A stretch of 64,000 nt of DNA from Mitsuokella sp047974105 (GCF_047974105.1 NZ_JBHYRS010000001.1:124001-188000), one strand, 5' to 3'; numbered from the stretch's first letter, positions 44,803 to 53,863 are shown. Numbers and translations: made by a program. The notes: generated from the letters alone by a model not told the origin.

Positions 44803-45735
44803 TCAGCAGCCCCCTTTCGGACTCGGAACATCCCGCACCGCTTGCTTCGCCTGAACAGGCTGAACGGGCGTATCTTTACCCTTTTTTGCTGTCTGCCCCG
44901 TTTGCAATGCCAAAACAGCCTGCACGAGTTCTTCGTCGGTCAAAATGTCTTTGGGCAGAGGCAGGCCGTCATGGCGCAGCGCGAGCCCCAGCTCCGCCGC
45001 GAGCGGCACATCGAGGCCGAGTTTTTTGAGCATGTCCGCTTCGGCAAAAACCTCGCGCGGCGTGCCGTCCCTGACGACATGGCCTTTGTCCATGACGATG
45101 ACGCGGTCCGCAAAACTCGCCTCTTCCATGAAATGCGTGATGTGCACGATCGTGATGCCCTGCTCCCTGTGCAGGCGGCGGATGGTCTCCATGACCTCGC
45201 CGCGCCCCTGCGGGTCGAGCATGGCCGTGGGTTCATCGAGCACGAGGCACTTTGTCTTCATCGCGAGGGCCCCGGCAATCGCCACGCGCTGTTTCTGACC
45301 GCCGGACAGCAGATGCGGCGCGAATTTGCGGTAATGCGTCATATGGACGCTTTCGAGCGCCTGCAGCACGGACTCGCGAATCTCATCGGGCTTCATGCCG
45401 AGGTTCTCGGGGCCAAAGGCCACGTCGTCCTCGACAATCGCCGCGATGAGCTGGTTGTCGGGATTCTGAAAGACCATGCCGACCTGCTGCCGGATTTTCC
45501 AAAGGTCTTCCTCGGACGCCGTATCCATGCCCGCCACGCGGCAGCTGCCCGAAGACGGAATCAAGAGGGCGTTGAGGTGCTTCGCCAGCGTCGACTTGCC
45601 CGAACCATTCGCGCCGAGTATCACCACGAATTCGCCCGCCTCAATCTGCAGCGTGATATCATCGAGAGCCCTGTGCTCCTGCTCTGTCCCCGCATGGTAA
45701 TCATGCGAGAGATGCTCGAGCTCGATAAAAGCCAT
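44803..45735 (-). CDS. ecfA1: Energy-coupling factor transporter ATP-binding protein EcfA1
   Basis: The 310-residue ABC ATPase has Walker A GANGSGKST, the EcfA1-type Q-loop VFQNPDNQLIAA, the signature LLSGGQKQRVAIAGALA and Walker B CLVLDEPTAMLD. The C-terminal 30 residues are low-complexity (Gln/Lys/Pro-rich) and extend beyond the usual fold. It lies about 185 bp after rplQ, past a terminator-like hairpin, so it may use both readthrough and a promoter of its own. Confidence 0.94.
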   Translation of the reverse strand: MAFIELEHLSHDYHAGTEQEHRALDDITLQIEAGEFVVILGANGSGKSTLAKHLNALLIPSSGSCRVAGMDTASEEDLWKIRQQVGMVFQNPDNQLIAAIVEDDVAFGPENLGMKPDEIRESVLQALESVHMTHYRKFAPHLLSGGQKQRVAIAGALAMKTKCLVLDEPTAMLDPQGRGEVMETIRRLHREQGITIVHITHFMEEASFADRVIVMDKGHVVRDGTPREVFAEADMLKKLGLDVPLAAELGLALRHDGLPLPKDILTDEELVQAVLALQTGQTAKKGKDTPVQPVQAKQAVRDVPSPKGGC

Positions 45736-45871
45736 GGCGTCTCCTCCTTAACTCAAAATCTTATCCATAAAATACAACGCTCTCATTATACCGCAGATTC
45801 TAAGTCAACACAAACAAAAACCTCGGTTTACAATCCACGCAGCCGGTGAATTTCCCTGCAAAAGGGCAGAA

Positions 45872-45904
45872 AAAAAGACCGTCTGCAAATGCAGACAGCC
45901 TCTT
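45872..45904 (-). terminator. Terminator between rplQ and ecfA1
   Basis: A stem built on GTCTGC/GCAGAC (with outer GGCT-type pairs) is followed by seven T on the minus strand. It should end most of the alpha-operon transcript. Confidence 0.8.
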
Positions 45905-45919
45905 GAAATCCGTATCAGA

Positions 45920-46258
45920 TTACACCAATTCGATGATGACCATCGGAGCAGCATCGCCGCGGCGAACGCCGAGCTTCAGGATACGCGTGTAACCGCCCTG
46001 GCGGTCAGCGTACTTGCCTGCGATCTCATCGAAAAGCTTTCTTACTACATCTTCATCAGCCAGCTCAGCGATTGCCTGGCGACGAGCGCTGAGGTCACCG
46101 CGCTTTGCGAGCGTGATGAGATTTTCAGCGAACTTGCGAAGCTCTTTAGCCTTAGCTTCCGTCGTCTCAATGCGGCCATATCTGAAGAAGGAAGTGAGAA
46201 TGCTCTTAAGCAGCGCCTTGCGGGCTGCAGAGTTACGTCCTAATTTTCTGTAGCTCAT
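45920..46258 (-). CDS. rplQ: 50S ribosomal protein L17
   Basis: The 112-residue protein starts MSYRKLGRNSAARKALL and ends with TRILKLGVRRGDAAPMVIIELV, the standard L17 core without extension. It lies 18 bp after rpoA and ends the alpha cluster. It sits near the peptide exit tunnel of the large subunit. Confidence 0.97.
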   Translation of the reverse strand: MSYRKLGRNSAARKALLKSILTSFFRYGRIETTEAKAKELRKFAENLITLAKRGDLSARRQAIAELADEDVVRKLFDEIAGKYADRQGGYTRILKLGVRRGDAAPMVIIELV

Positions 46259-46276
46259 TGATTTCCCTCTTTCCTG

Positions 46277-47236
46277 TCAGTCGTTGTTTTGTTTGAGCGT
46301 TAAACCGAGTTCCTCGAGCTTCTTCTTGACTTCCTCAAGAGATTTGCGTCCGAGGTTGCGGACCTTCATCATGTCGTCTTCCGTCTTCTCAGCAAGGTCA
46401 GCGACCGTGTTGATGTTGGCGCGTTTGAGACAGTTGAAGGAACGTACGGAGAGGTCGAGGTCTTCAATGGTCATATCGAGGACCTTCGAAGAATCGTCCT
46501 CTTCCTCTTCCGGGAAGGATGCTTCCTCTTCCTCCTCTTCCTCCGGCAGACCGTCCATGTTCTGGAACAGCTTCAGGTGCATGACGAGAATGCCAGCAGC
46601 CTTGCTGACTGCCTCTTCCGGACGAAGCGAACCATCGGTCCAGACTTCGAGGATCAGGCGGTCATAGTCCGTGACATTGCCTACACGCGTATCCTGTACC
46701 GTGTAGTTCACGCGTTTGACCGGAGAGAAGATGGAGTCGATTGGAATGACACCAATCGTATCGTCCGGCTTCTTGTTCTTGTCAGCCGGAACGTAGCCGC
46801 GGCCGCGCTCGACGGTCATCTCAATCTTGAGTTTGCCGTCTTCGTTGACCGTAGCAATGTGGAGGTCCGGGTTAAGGATCTCGATGTCGGCATCACAGAT
46901 GATGTCGGCAGCCGTTACCTCTTTTTCTCCCTCAACATCGATGCGGATGATTCGCGGCTCGTTGCCTGACATCTTGAGGCAGAGCTCTTTGAGGTTGAGG
47001 ACGATGTTCGTCACATCATCCCGGACGCCCGGAATCGTGGAGAACTCATGGAGTACGCCATCGATTCGGATGGAGGTAATCGCAGCACCTTCGAGAGAAG
47101 ACAGCAGCATGCGGCGCAGGCTGTTGCCAAACGTCGTGCCGTAACCGCGCTCGAGCGGTTCGCAGATAAACTTGCCGTAGCGGTTGTCTTCACTGATTTC
47201 CGCAATTTCAATTTTCGGTTTCTCGATGTCTATCAT
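46277..47236 (-). CDS. rpoA: RNA polymerase alpha subunit
   Basis: The 319-residue subunit has the N-terminal dimerisation domain (YGKFICEPLERGYGTTFGNSLRRMLLSSLEG) and a C-terminal domain (LDLSVRSFNCLKRANINTVADL) that binds UP elements and activators. The linker between them (about residues 225-250) is unusually acidic, with runs EEEEEEE and EEEEDD. It is the fourth gene after rpmJ in the alpha cluster, between rpsD and rplQ. Confidence 0.97.
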   Translation of the reverse strand: MIDIEKPKIEIAEISEDNRYGKFICEPLERGYGTTFGNSLRRMLLSSLEGAAITSIRIDGVLHEFSTIPGVRDDVTNIVLNLKELCLKMSGNEPRIIRIDVEGEKEVTAADIICDADIEILNPDLHIATVNEDGKLKIEMTVERGRGYVPADKNKKPDDTIGVIPIDSIFSPVKRVNYTVQDTRVGNVTDYDRLILEVWTDGSLRPEEAVSKAAGILVMHLKLFQNMDGLPEEEEEEEASFPEEEEDDSSKVLDMTIEDLDLSVRSFNCLKRANINTVADLAEKTEDDMMKVRNLGRKSLEEVKKKLEELGLTLKQNND

Positions 47237-47285
47237 CTTGAATGAACCTCCTCAATAACACTATGCACAAAGGCACAAATATTCA

Positions 47286-47879
47286 TTATTTGGAGTACAA
47301 CTCGACGATAGCCTGCTCGTTGACAGGAACATCGATCTCGTCACGGTTCGGGAAACGCGTTACCGTGCCCGTGAGGTTGGCCTGATCGGCCTGGAGCCAT
47401 GCCGGAGCAGACAGTGCGTTGCTCGACTCTTTGAGCTCTTTGAAGAAGGCATTGCTCTGGCTCTTCTCAGCTACAGCAATGACATCGCCTGCGTTAACGA
47501 GTGCGGACGGGATATCAACGCGTTTGCCGTTGACCGTGAAGTGGCCGTGACGAACGAGCTGACGAGCCTGACGGCGCGTGTTAGCGAGGCCAAGGCGGTA
47601 AACGACATTGTCGAGACGGCGCTCGAGAAGGCCGAGGAGGTTTTCACCCGTAACGCCCTGCATCTTCTTTGCTTTATCGTAGTATCCACGGAACTGCTTC
47701 TCAAGCACACCGTAGATGAACTTTGCTTTCTGTTTTTCTTTCAGCTGCGTGCCATACTCGGAAACCTTGCGGTTCGTGCGGCGGAGCTGACGTTTCGATT
47801 CTTTGGAACGACCAATAACAGCCGGCTCGATGCCAAGTGCACGGCATCTCTTCAGGGCTGGTACTCTATCAATTGCCAT
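47286..47879 (-). CDS. rpsD: 30S ribosomal protein S4
   Basis: The 197-residue protein has an S4 RNA-binding domain (RLDNVVYRLGLANTRRQARQLVRHGHFTVNGKRVD, about 88-125). The N-terminus MAIDRVPALKRCRALG lacks the four-Cys zinc motif, so this is the C-minus form. S4 starts 30S assembly and, in many bacteria, represses its own operon. It lies between rpsK and rpoA. Confidence 0.97.
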   Translation of the reverse strand: MAIDRVPALKRCRALGIEPAVIGRSKESKRQLRRTNRKVSEYGTQLKEKQKAKFIYGVLEKQFRGYYDKAKKMQGVTGENLLGLLERRLDNVVYRLGLANTRRQARQLVRHGHFTVNGKRVDIPSALVNAGDVIAVAEKSQSNAFFKELKESSNALSAPAWLQADQANLTGTVTRFPNRDEIDVPVNEQAIVELYSK

Positions 47880-47898
47880 CGGTTAAATGCACCTCCTA

Positions 47899-48291
47899 TT
47901 ATACTCTTCTACGCTTCGGCGGACGGCATCCGTTGTGCGGAATCGGGGTAACATCTTTGATCATGTTGACCTCGAGGCCCGTTGCCTGCAGGGAACGGAT
48001 TGCGGCTTCACGGCCGGCACCAGGACCCTTGACGTAAACTTCGACCTGCTTCAGGCCGTGTTCCATAGCTGCCTTTGCAGCCGTCTCAGCTGCCATCTGT
48101 GCAGCGAACGGCGTGCTCTTACGGGAGCCGCGGAAACCAAGGCCGCCTGCGCTGGCCCAGGAAAGTGCATTACCGCTCTTATCAGTGAGCGTAACGATTG
48201 TGTTGTTGAACGTAGAGCTGATATGTGCTACGCCATATTCAATGTTCTTACGAACTTTTTTCTTCGTGCGAACTGCTTTCTTAACTGCCAC
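47899..48291 (-). CDS. rpsK: 30S ribosomal protein S11
   Basis: The 130-residue protein has the S11 core GVAHISSTFNNTIVTLTDKSGN and ends IPHNGCRPPKRRRV. The Asn-Gly in PHNGCRPPK is the site that forms isoaspartate in E. coli S11. It lies between rpsM and rpsD with short gaps. Confidence 0.97.
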   Translation of the reverse strand: MAVKKAVRTKKKVRKNIEYGVAHISSTFNNTIVTLTDKSGNALSWASAGGLGFRGSRKSTPFAAQMAAETAAKAAMEHGLKQVEVYVKGPGAGREAAIRSLQATGLEVNMIKDVTPIPHNGCRPPKRRRV

Positions 48292-48308
48292 CAGTTAACC
48301 CTCCTTTA

Positions 48309-48680
48309 TTAGTCCTTTTTCTTGCCTGCTACAGCCTTTTTCGGGCCTTTACGCGTGCGGGCGTTGTTCTTTGTGTTCTGTCCACGGACAGGAAGACCAA
48401 GACGGTGGCGACGACCACGGTAGCAGCCGATATCAACGAGTCTCTTGATGTTCATCTGGCGCTCGCGGCGAAGGTCACCTTCGACCACGACGTTCTTATC
48501 GATGACATCACGAAGTTTTACAACTTCGTCCTCCGTGAGGTCTCGCGTACGAGTATCCGGATTGATGCCAGTAGCTTTCAGGAGATCCTGAGAAGTCTTG
48601 AGACCAATACCAAAAATGTACGTCAAAGCAATTTCAATTCTCTTGTCACGGGGTAAATCTACACCGGCAATACGTGCCAT
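48309..48680 (-). CDS. rpsM: 30S ribosomal protein S13
   Basis: The 123-residue protein begins MARIAGVDLPRDKRIEIALTYIFGIG and ends in a basic tail with TRKGPKKAVAGKKKD. S13 contacts the P-site tRNA and bridges to the 50S subunit. It lies 26 bp after rpmJ. Confidence 0.97.
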   Translation of the reverse strand: MARIAGVDLPRDKRIEIALTYIFGIGLKTSQDLLKATGINPDTRTRDLTEDEVVKLRDVIDKNVVVEGDLRRERQMNIKRLVDIGCYRGRRHRLGLPVRGQNTKNNARTRKGPKKAVAGKKKD

Positions 48681-48706
48681 TAATAAAGCACCTCCTTATT
48701 CATTCA

Positions 48707-48820
48707 TTAACCTTGTCTCTGTTTGTGTTTCGGATTTTCGCAGATGACCATTACACGGCCTTTGCGCTTGATGATTTTGCATTTCTCGCAAATCCGTTTT
48801 ACTGACGGTTTTACCTTCAT
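48707..48820 (-). CDS. rpmJ: 50S ribosomal protein L36
   Basis: This 37-residue protein begins MKVKPSVKRICEKCKIIKRK and carries C11, C14, C27 and H32, the zinc-binding (C+) form of L36. A GGGGGC-rich site lies upstream of the ATG. An extended -10 element (TGGTATACT on the minus strand, near 48868) suggests an internal promoter between infA and rpmJ. Confidence 0.95.
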   Translation of the reverse strand: MKVKPSVKRICEKCKIIKRKGRVMVICENPKHKQRQG

Positions 48821-48953
48821 CGTTATATGCCCCCTTTTCGAGATTGTCAGTCTTGTCATTTTGCTAGTATACCATGTTTCCACGGTTCTGCCTAGTGGCA
48901 GAGACGAAAAAAGTCAAAAATTTTTTCGCAAAGGGCAAGATGAACAATATGAC

Positions 48954-49172
48954 TTATTTGAATCGGTAGGTTATACGGCCACGCGTTAAGTCATAAGGCG
49001 TGAGTTCAATCGTGACTTTGTCACCGGGAAGGATGCGGATGAAATTCATGCGGATCTTACCGGATACATGCGCCAGTACAACATGACCATTCTCCAGCTC
49101 CACCTGGAACATCGCATTCGGCAGTGCTTCCAGGACTTTGCCTTCTACTTCAATAACATCTTGCTTCGACAT
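48954..49172 (-). CDS. infA: Translation initiation factor IF-1
   Basis: The 72-residue protein is a single S1-like OB fold beginning MSKQDVIEVEGKVLEALPNA and ending YDLTRGRITYRFK. It occupies the A site during initiation. It is separated by about 180 bp from adk, with no map gene between them, which departs from the common adk-map-infA order. Confidence 0.97.
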   Translation of the reverse strand: MSKQDVIEVEGKVLEALPNAMFQVELENGHVVLAHVSGKIRMNFIRILPGDKVTIELTPYDLTRGRITYRFK

Positions 49173-49349
49173 GTCATTCTCCCTTTATCAAATTGAAATT
49201 GGTTGGGCCAAACGCCATGCCCAACAACAGGTTATCTTCTAAAAATACATATATCATTGTAATGGGCGGCCTAAGTGGCCGCCCTTACAATAACATCTAT
49301 CATTCGGTCTGCAGCGGCGGGAAAATCCCCGCCGCCGGCAGTTCACCTT
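49173..49349. other. adk-infA gap with two GC-rich hairpins
   Basis: GGGCGGCC pairs with GGCCGCCC (49264-49284), and GCGGCGGG pairs with CCCGCCGC (about 49313-49335). Neither is followed by a clear T-run. No ORF for methionine aminopeptidase or a KOW-domain protein is present here. Confidence 0.6.
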
Positions 49350-49997
49350 TTAAGCCTTCTTCAGGACATCGATGAGGTCCTGCGTGACTTTCTCGATGGA
49401 CTGTCTGCCATCGACTTCCGTATAGAGACCGGCTTTTTCGTAGTAGTCGATCAGAGGCTTCGTCGAAGCTTCGTATACGGAAAGGCGATTTTTCATCGTC
49501 TCAGCGTTGTCATCCGCACGCTGGAAGAGCTCGCTGCCGCATTCATCGCAGATGCCCTCTTTTTTCGGAGGGTTGAACTTCGTATGATACGTGGCACCGC
49601 ACTTCTTGCAGATGCGGCGTCCGACTGCGCGCTCGATGAGGTCTTCAGCCGGAACGTTGATGTTCAGGACACGCGTGAGCTTGAGGCCGAGGTCCTTCAG
49701 GATGCCCGTCAGGGCGTCTGCCTGCTCGACCGTGCGCGGGAAGCCGTCAAGGATGAATCCCTTCTTGCAGTCGTCTTTGGCGAGACGCTCGCGCACAATG
49801 CCGATCGTGACAGAATCCGGAACAAGCTTGCCTGCGTCCATGCACGCTTTTGCCTGCTTGCCGAGCTCCGTTCCCTCTTTTACCGCTGCACGGAACATAT
49901 CGCCCGTGGAGATATGGGGAATGTCAAATGCTTTGACAAGCTCAGCCGCCTGCGTGCCTTTGCCAGCACCCGGGGGGCCCATTAACAAGATATGCAT
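49350..49997 (-). CDS. adk: Adenylate kinase
   Basis: The 215-residue enzyme interconverts ATP, AMP and ADP. The P-loop GPPGAGKGTQA is at residues 7-17, and the long LID domain holds a four-Cys zinc site (CKKCGATYH and CDECG), as in Gram-positive adenylate kinases. It lies 16 bp after secY in the spc cluster. Confidence 0.97.
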   Translation of the reverse strand: MHILLMGPPGAGKGTQAAELVKAFDIPHISTGDMFRAAVKEGTELGKQAKACMDAGKLVPDSVTIGIVRERLAKDDCKKGFILDGFPRTVEQADALTGILKDLGLKLTRVLNINVPAEDLIERAVGRRICKKCGATYHTKFNPPKKEGICDECGSELFQRADDNAETMKNRLSVYEASTKPLIDYYEKAGLYTEVDGRQSIEKVTQDLIDVLKKA

Positions 49998-50013
49998 AAT
50001 ATGCTTCCTCCTC

Positions 50014-51270
50014 TTATTTCATGAACCCTTCGTAATGACGCATGACGACCATGGACTCAATCTGCTTCATCGTCTGCAGGGCAACGCCTACGACAATGAG
50101 CAGGGCCGTACCGCCGAAATAAACGCCCTCAATATGCGTTGCCGCAGCAATCATATTCGGGAGAACGGCGATGAAGGCCAGGAACACGGAACCGGCAAGC
50201 GTGATACGAGTCATGACATGATCCAAATAATCTGCCGTTGGCTGACCTGGGCGGATGCCCGGGATGAAGCCGCCGTATTTTTTCAGATTGTCTGCCATAT
50301 CCGGAATCTTTATCGTTACGGCCGTGTAGAAGTAAGTGAAGAAGATGATCAGGCCGACATAAAGTGTCGTCTGAAGCGGCTTGCCCCACTCCAAGTAGCT
50401 TGCAACCGTCTTGACCCAGGGCACATCGATGAACTGGGCCACGGTCACCGGGAACATCAGCACGGATGACGCAAAGATGATAGGAATGACGCCCGCCTGA
50501 TTGACTTTCAGCGGGATATGGCTGGAATGGCCGCCGTACGCTCTCTGACCAACCACGCGCTTCGCGTAGGAAATCGGAATGCGGCGGAAGCCCGTCTCAA
50601 TGTGGACAACGAAGACGACCATCGCGAGCGCGATGACGCCAAACATGAACACACTGAAATAGCTGATGGTACCAGCCTGTACATAGTGATAAATCGTTCC
50701 GATATTTTTCGGCAGGGCCGCGACGATACCGGCAAAGATGATCAAAGAGATACCATTGCCGACACCCTGAGCCGTGATCTGCTCACCAACCCACATGAGG
50801 AACACCGTACCGGCCGTCAGCGTGATCGCGATGATCAGAATATTGACGGGGTTCGGGTTCAAAATGGCAGCCTTCAGGCCGATGGACATGCCAAGAGCCT
50901 GGAGGAATGCCAGAACCACTGTGAGATAGCGCGTGACCTGCGTCGTCTTCTTGTGCCCCTCTTCGCCTTCCTTCGACCACTGTTCGAGCGTCGGGATGAC
51001 GACATTGAGGAGCTGGATGATGATGGCCGCATTGATGTACGGCGTGATGCTCATCGCGAAGATGGAAAACTTACTGAACGCACCACCGGAAAAAAGGTCT
51101 AAGAGACCGAACAGATTACCATTTGCAAAGAGTTTCTCTATTGCAGTCGGGTCAACTCCCGGAACAGGGATGTGCGTCCCCAAACGGAAGATGGCAAACA
51201 TGATCAACGTGAAGATGATCTTCTGCCGAAGTTCGGGTATCTTAAAGATGTTGCTAAGGGCGGAAAGCAC
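50014..51270 (-). CDS. secY: Preprotein translocase subunit SecY
   Basis: The 418-residue protein has ten predicted membrane helices and the family motifs GVDPTAIEK, ALPFKN-like GIVAALPKN, and QGVGNGISLIIFAGI. It forms the protein-conducting channel with SecE and SecG. The start is GTG, one base after the rplO stop. It is followed by adk. Confidence 0.97.
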   Translation of the reverse strand: MLSALSNIFKIPELRQKIIFTLIMFAIFRLGTHIPVPGVDPTAIEKLFANGNLFGLLDLFSGGAFSKFSIFAMSITPYINAAIIIQLLNVVIPTLEQWSKEGEEGHKKTTQVTRYLTVVLAFLQALGMSIGLKAAILNPNPVNILIIAITLTAGTVFLMWVGEQITAQGVGNGISLIIFAGIVAALPKNIGTIYHYVQAGTISYFSVFMFGVIALAMVVFVVHIETGFRRIPISYAKRVVGQRAYGGHSSHIPLKVNQAGVIPIIFASSVLMFPVTVAQFIDVPWVKTVASYLEWGKPLQTTLYVGLIIFFTYFYTAVTIKIPDMADNLKKYGGFIPGIRPGQPTADYLDHVMTRITLAGSVFLAFIAVLPNMIAAATHIEGVYFGGTALLIVVGVALQTMKQIESMVVMRHYEGFMK

Positions 51271-51271
51271 C

Positions 51272-51712
51272 TCAGATCACCTCGACTTTGCCACCTGCTG
51301 CCGTAATCTTCTCTTCTGCGGATTTCGTGAAGCCGTTTGCACGGACCGTCAGCTTCTTCGTCAGTTCGCCGTTGCCGAGGATGCGGATGCCGTCCTGAAC
51401 GTTCTTCAGGATGCCGGATTCTACGAGCACAACCGGATCAACCGTCGTGCCATCCTCAAAGCGATTGAGCGTCTCAACGTTGACTTCTGCGAACGTCTTA
51501 GCCCAGACATTCTTGAAGCCGCGTTTCGGGAGACGGCGGTAAATCGGCATCTGGCCGCCTTCAAAACCCGTGCGTACGCCGCCGCCGCTGCGGGAGTTCT
51601 GGCCCTTCATGCCGCGGCCAGCCGTCTTGCCATTGCCGGAACCGAGGCCGCGGCCTACGCGGTTGCGGACCTTGCGGGAACCAGCTGCTGGCTGTAATTC
51701 ATTTAACTTCAT
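51272..51712 (-). CDS. rplO: 50S ribosomal protein L15
   Basis: The 146-residue protein begins MKLNELQPAAGSRKVRNRVGRG and has the Gly-rich GSGNGKTAGRGMKGQNSRSGG segment that threads into 23S rRNA. It lies between rpmD and secY and its stop lies one base from the secY start. Confidence 0.97.
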   Translation of the reverse strand: MKLNELQPAAGSRKVRNRVGRGLGSGNGKTAGRGMKGQNSRSGGGVRTGFEGGQMPIYRRLPKRGFKNVWAKTFAEVNVETLNRFEDGTTVDPVVLVESGILKNVQDGIRILGNGELTKKLTVRANGFTKSAEEKITAAGGKVEVI

Positions 51713-51734
51713 CTAGTGCACCTCCTGTCTCGTC

Positions 51735-51920
51735 TTAGTCTGCGATTTCTTCTACCTGAATCAGATGCTCGACCTTGTGGAGCTGGCCACGGATGGCCGG
51801 ATTGTCCGGAAGCTCAACAACGGAGTTGATCTTGCGCAGTCCAAGAGCACGAACGGTCTTGCGCTGCGTTTCCGGGCGGCCGATCAAGCTTCTTTTCAGC
51901 GTGACTTTAACTTTTGCCAT
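51735..51920 (-). CDS. rpmD: 50S ribosomal protein L30
   Basis: The 61-residue protein begins MAKVKVTLKRSLIGRPETQR and continues with VRALGLRKINSVVELPDNPAIRGQ, the full L30 core. It lies 15 bp after rpsE and 22 bp before rplO. Confidence 0.97.
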   Translation of the reverse strand: MAKVKVTLKRSLIGRPETQRKTVRALGLRKINSVVELPDNPAIRGQLHKVEHLIQVEEIAD

Positions 51921-51935
51921 TTTGTGAGCCTCCTA

Positions 51936-52442
51936 TTAACCTAAGATTTCCTGAACCGTCTTGCCACGGAGCTCAGCGACTGCCTCAGCACGCTTGAGTG
52001 CCTTGAGGCCTTCCATCGTTGCACGAACCATGTTGTTCGGGTTTGCAGAGCCGAGGGACTTCGTCAGGATATCGCGGATACCTGCGAGCTCGAGAACGGC
52101 ACGAGCCGGGCCGCCGGCGATAACACCAGTACCTTTTGCAGCCGGCTTCATCATGACTTTGCCGGCACCGAAGATGCCGATCATCTCATGAGGAATCGTG
52201 CGGTTGTCATAGAGAGCAACTTCGACGAGGTTCTTCTTTGCATCCTCGACGCCCTTGCGGATTGCCTCTGGAACCTCAGCAGCCTTGCCGAGGCCAACGC
52301 CTACTTTGCCTTTCTTGTTGCCAACGACAACAAGGGCACTGAACGAGAAACGACGGCCGCCTTTGACGACTTTTGCTACTCGATTGATATATACAACTTT
52401 CTCCTCGAATTCAGGAGTCTCGTTGTCCATATTTCTAGCCAT
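51936..52442 (-). CDS. rpsE: 30S ribosomal protein S5
   Basis: The 168-residue protein has the double-stranded-RNA-binding N-terminal half (EEKVVYINRVAKVVKGGRRFSFSALVVVGN) and the C-terminal GTGVIAGGPARAVLELAGI segment. S5 helps decoding accuracy and helicase activity of the ribosome. It lies between rplR and rpmD. Confidence 0.97.
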   Translation of the reverse strand: MARNMDNETPEFEEKVVYINRVAKVVKGGRRFSFSALVVVGNKKGKVGVGLGKAAEVPEAIRKGVEDAKKNLVEVALYDNRTIPHEMIGIFGAGKVMMKPAAKGTGVIAGGPARAVLELAGIRDILTKSLGSANPNNMVRATMEGLKALKRAEAVAELRGKTVQEILG

Positions 52443-52467
52443 TCATTTACCTCCTTTGGACTTTGTC

Positions 52468-52827
52468 TTAGAATTTCAGCCCAGCTTCACGGGCTGCTTC
52501 AGCGAGTGCGGCAACGCGGCCATGGTAAACATAGCCGCCACGGTCGAATACGACTTCCGTGATGCCCTTTTCAAGAGCGCGTTTGGCAATTTCCGTACCG
52601 ATAGCTTTTGCAGCTTCGATGTTGCCACCGTAGTTCTCGAAACCCTTGTCCTGGGAGCTAGCGGAGACGAGCGTTACGCCCTTCTCATCATCGATGACCT
52701 GCGCATAGATGTTTGCGAGGCTGCGATATACGTTGAGGCGCGGACGAGCTGCCGTGCCTGCGATATGGTTGCGGACACGCAGATGACGTTTCTGACGTGC
52801 CTTGTTCTTATCTGCTTTAAGAAGCAC
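52468..52827 (-). CDS. rplR: 50S ribosomal protein L18
   Basis: The 119-residue protein has RKRHLRVRNHIAGTAARPRLNVYRS and ends FDRGGYVYHGRVAALAEAAREAGLKF. It binds 5S rRNA with L5 and L25. The start is GTG with AGGAGTGA upstream. Confidence 0.97.
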   Translation of the reverse strand: MLLKADKNKARQKRHLRVRNHIAGTAARPRLNVYRSLANIYAQVIDDEKGVTLVSASSQDKGFENYGGNIEAAKAIGTEIAKRALEKGITEVVFDRGGYVYHGRVAALAEAAREAGLKF

Positions 52828-52857
52828 AGAGATTCACTCCTTTCCCAAATCTGGTCC

Positions 52858-53409
52858 TTATTTCTTACCTTTGGCGCCGGCTTTACCTTCCTTGCGGCGG
52901 ATGTGCTCACCAGCGTATTTGATACCTTTGCCTTTGTACGGCTCCGGCTCACGGAAGCTGCGGATTTCAGCAGCGATCTGGCCGACAACTTCCTTGTCGA
53001 TACCTTTGACCGTGATGGCGTTGGCCGACGGAACATCGAATTCGATGCCCTGCGGCGGCTCAACAACAACCGGATGGGAGAAACCAAGGGAGAGGTTCAG
53101 GTTCTTGCCCTGCTTCTGGGCACGATAACCAACACCATTGATTTCAAGGCTCTTGGAGAAGCCCTCCGTTACGCCGAGAACCATGTTGTGGATCAGCGAA
53201 CGAGTGAGACCATGGAGAGATCTGTGCGTTTTATCGTCGGAAGGACGCGTTACCGTGATAACGTTGCCTTCGACGGTTACTTTCATATCCGGATGAATGT
53301 GGCGGGAAAGTTCACCTTTCGGGCCCTTTACTTTCACCAGATTGTCCTCGCCGAGCGTAACCGTTACGCCAGCCGGGATTTCAATCGGTGCTCTACCAAT
53401 TCTTGACAT
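52858..53409 (-). CDS. rplF: 50S ribosomal protein L6
   Basis: The 183-residue protein has two L6 repeats, starting MSRIGRAPIEIPAGVTVTL and ending EPYKGKGIKYAGEHIRRKEGKAGAKGKK. It lies near the factor-binding site of the 50S subunit. It sits between rpsH and rplR. Confidence 0.97.
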   Translation of the reverse strand: MSRIGRAPIEIPAGVTVTLGEDNLVKVKGPKGELSRHIHPDMKVTVEGNVITVTRPSDDKTHRSLHGLTRSLIHNMVLGVTEGFSKSLEINGVGYRAQKQGKNLNLSLGFSHPVVVEPPQGIEFDVPSANAITVKGIDKEVVGQIAAEIRSFREPEPYKGKGIKYAGEHIRRKEGKAGAKGKK

Positions 53410-53431
53410 CTGTACACCTCCTGACTACTAA

Positions 53432-53830
53432 TTACCAAACGTAAGCGATGACTTCGCCGCCGAGACCAGCCTTGCGGGCCTGCTTGTCGCTCATGATGCC
53501 CTTCGACGTGGAAATGATGGCGATGCCAAGGCCGCCCAGAACACGCGGAAGCTCATCGTGCTTTGCGTACTGGCGAAGGCCCGGTTTCGAAATGCGTTTG
53601 ATACCGGAGATGACTTTCTCACGCTGCGGACCGTATTTGAGGTCGATCGTGAGGACGCCCTGTTTGTTGTCCTCCGTGAACGTGTAGTCTTTGATGAAGC
53701 CCTCTTCCTTCAGGACCTCTGCGATAGCAGTCTTGATTTTGGAAGCCGGGATTTCCACCTTCTCGTGGAATACAGAGTTTGCATTGCGCAAACGGGTCAG
53801 CATATCTGCAATAGGATCAGTCATTACCAT
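53432..53830 (-). CDS. rpsH: 30S ribosomal protein S8
   Basis: The 132-residue protein has TDPIADMLTRLRNAN at the N-terminus and GLGIAIISTSKGIMSDKQARKAGLGGEVIAYVW at the C-terminus. S8 represses the spc operon in E. coli. I kept the ATG at 53830 because GGAGG is about 12 bp upstream; an ATG two codons later gives the more usual MTDPIAD start. Confidence 0.96.
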   Translation of the reverse strand: MVMTDPIADMLTRLRNANSVFHEKVEIPASKIKTAIAEVLKEEGFIKDYTFTEDNKQGVLTIDLKYGPQREKVISGIKRISKPGLRQYAKHDELPRVLGGLGIAIISTSKGIMSDKQARKAGLGGEVIAYVW

Positions 53831-53863
53831 GTGAACCGATATCCTCCTTTCAAATGTTAAGAA

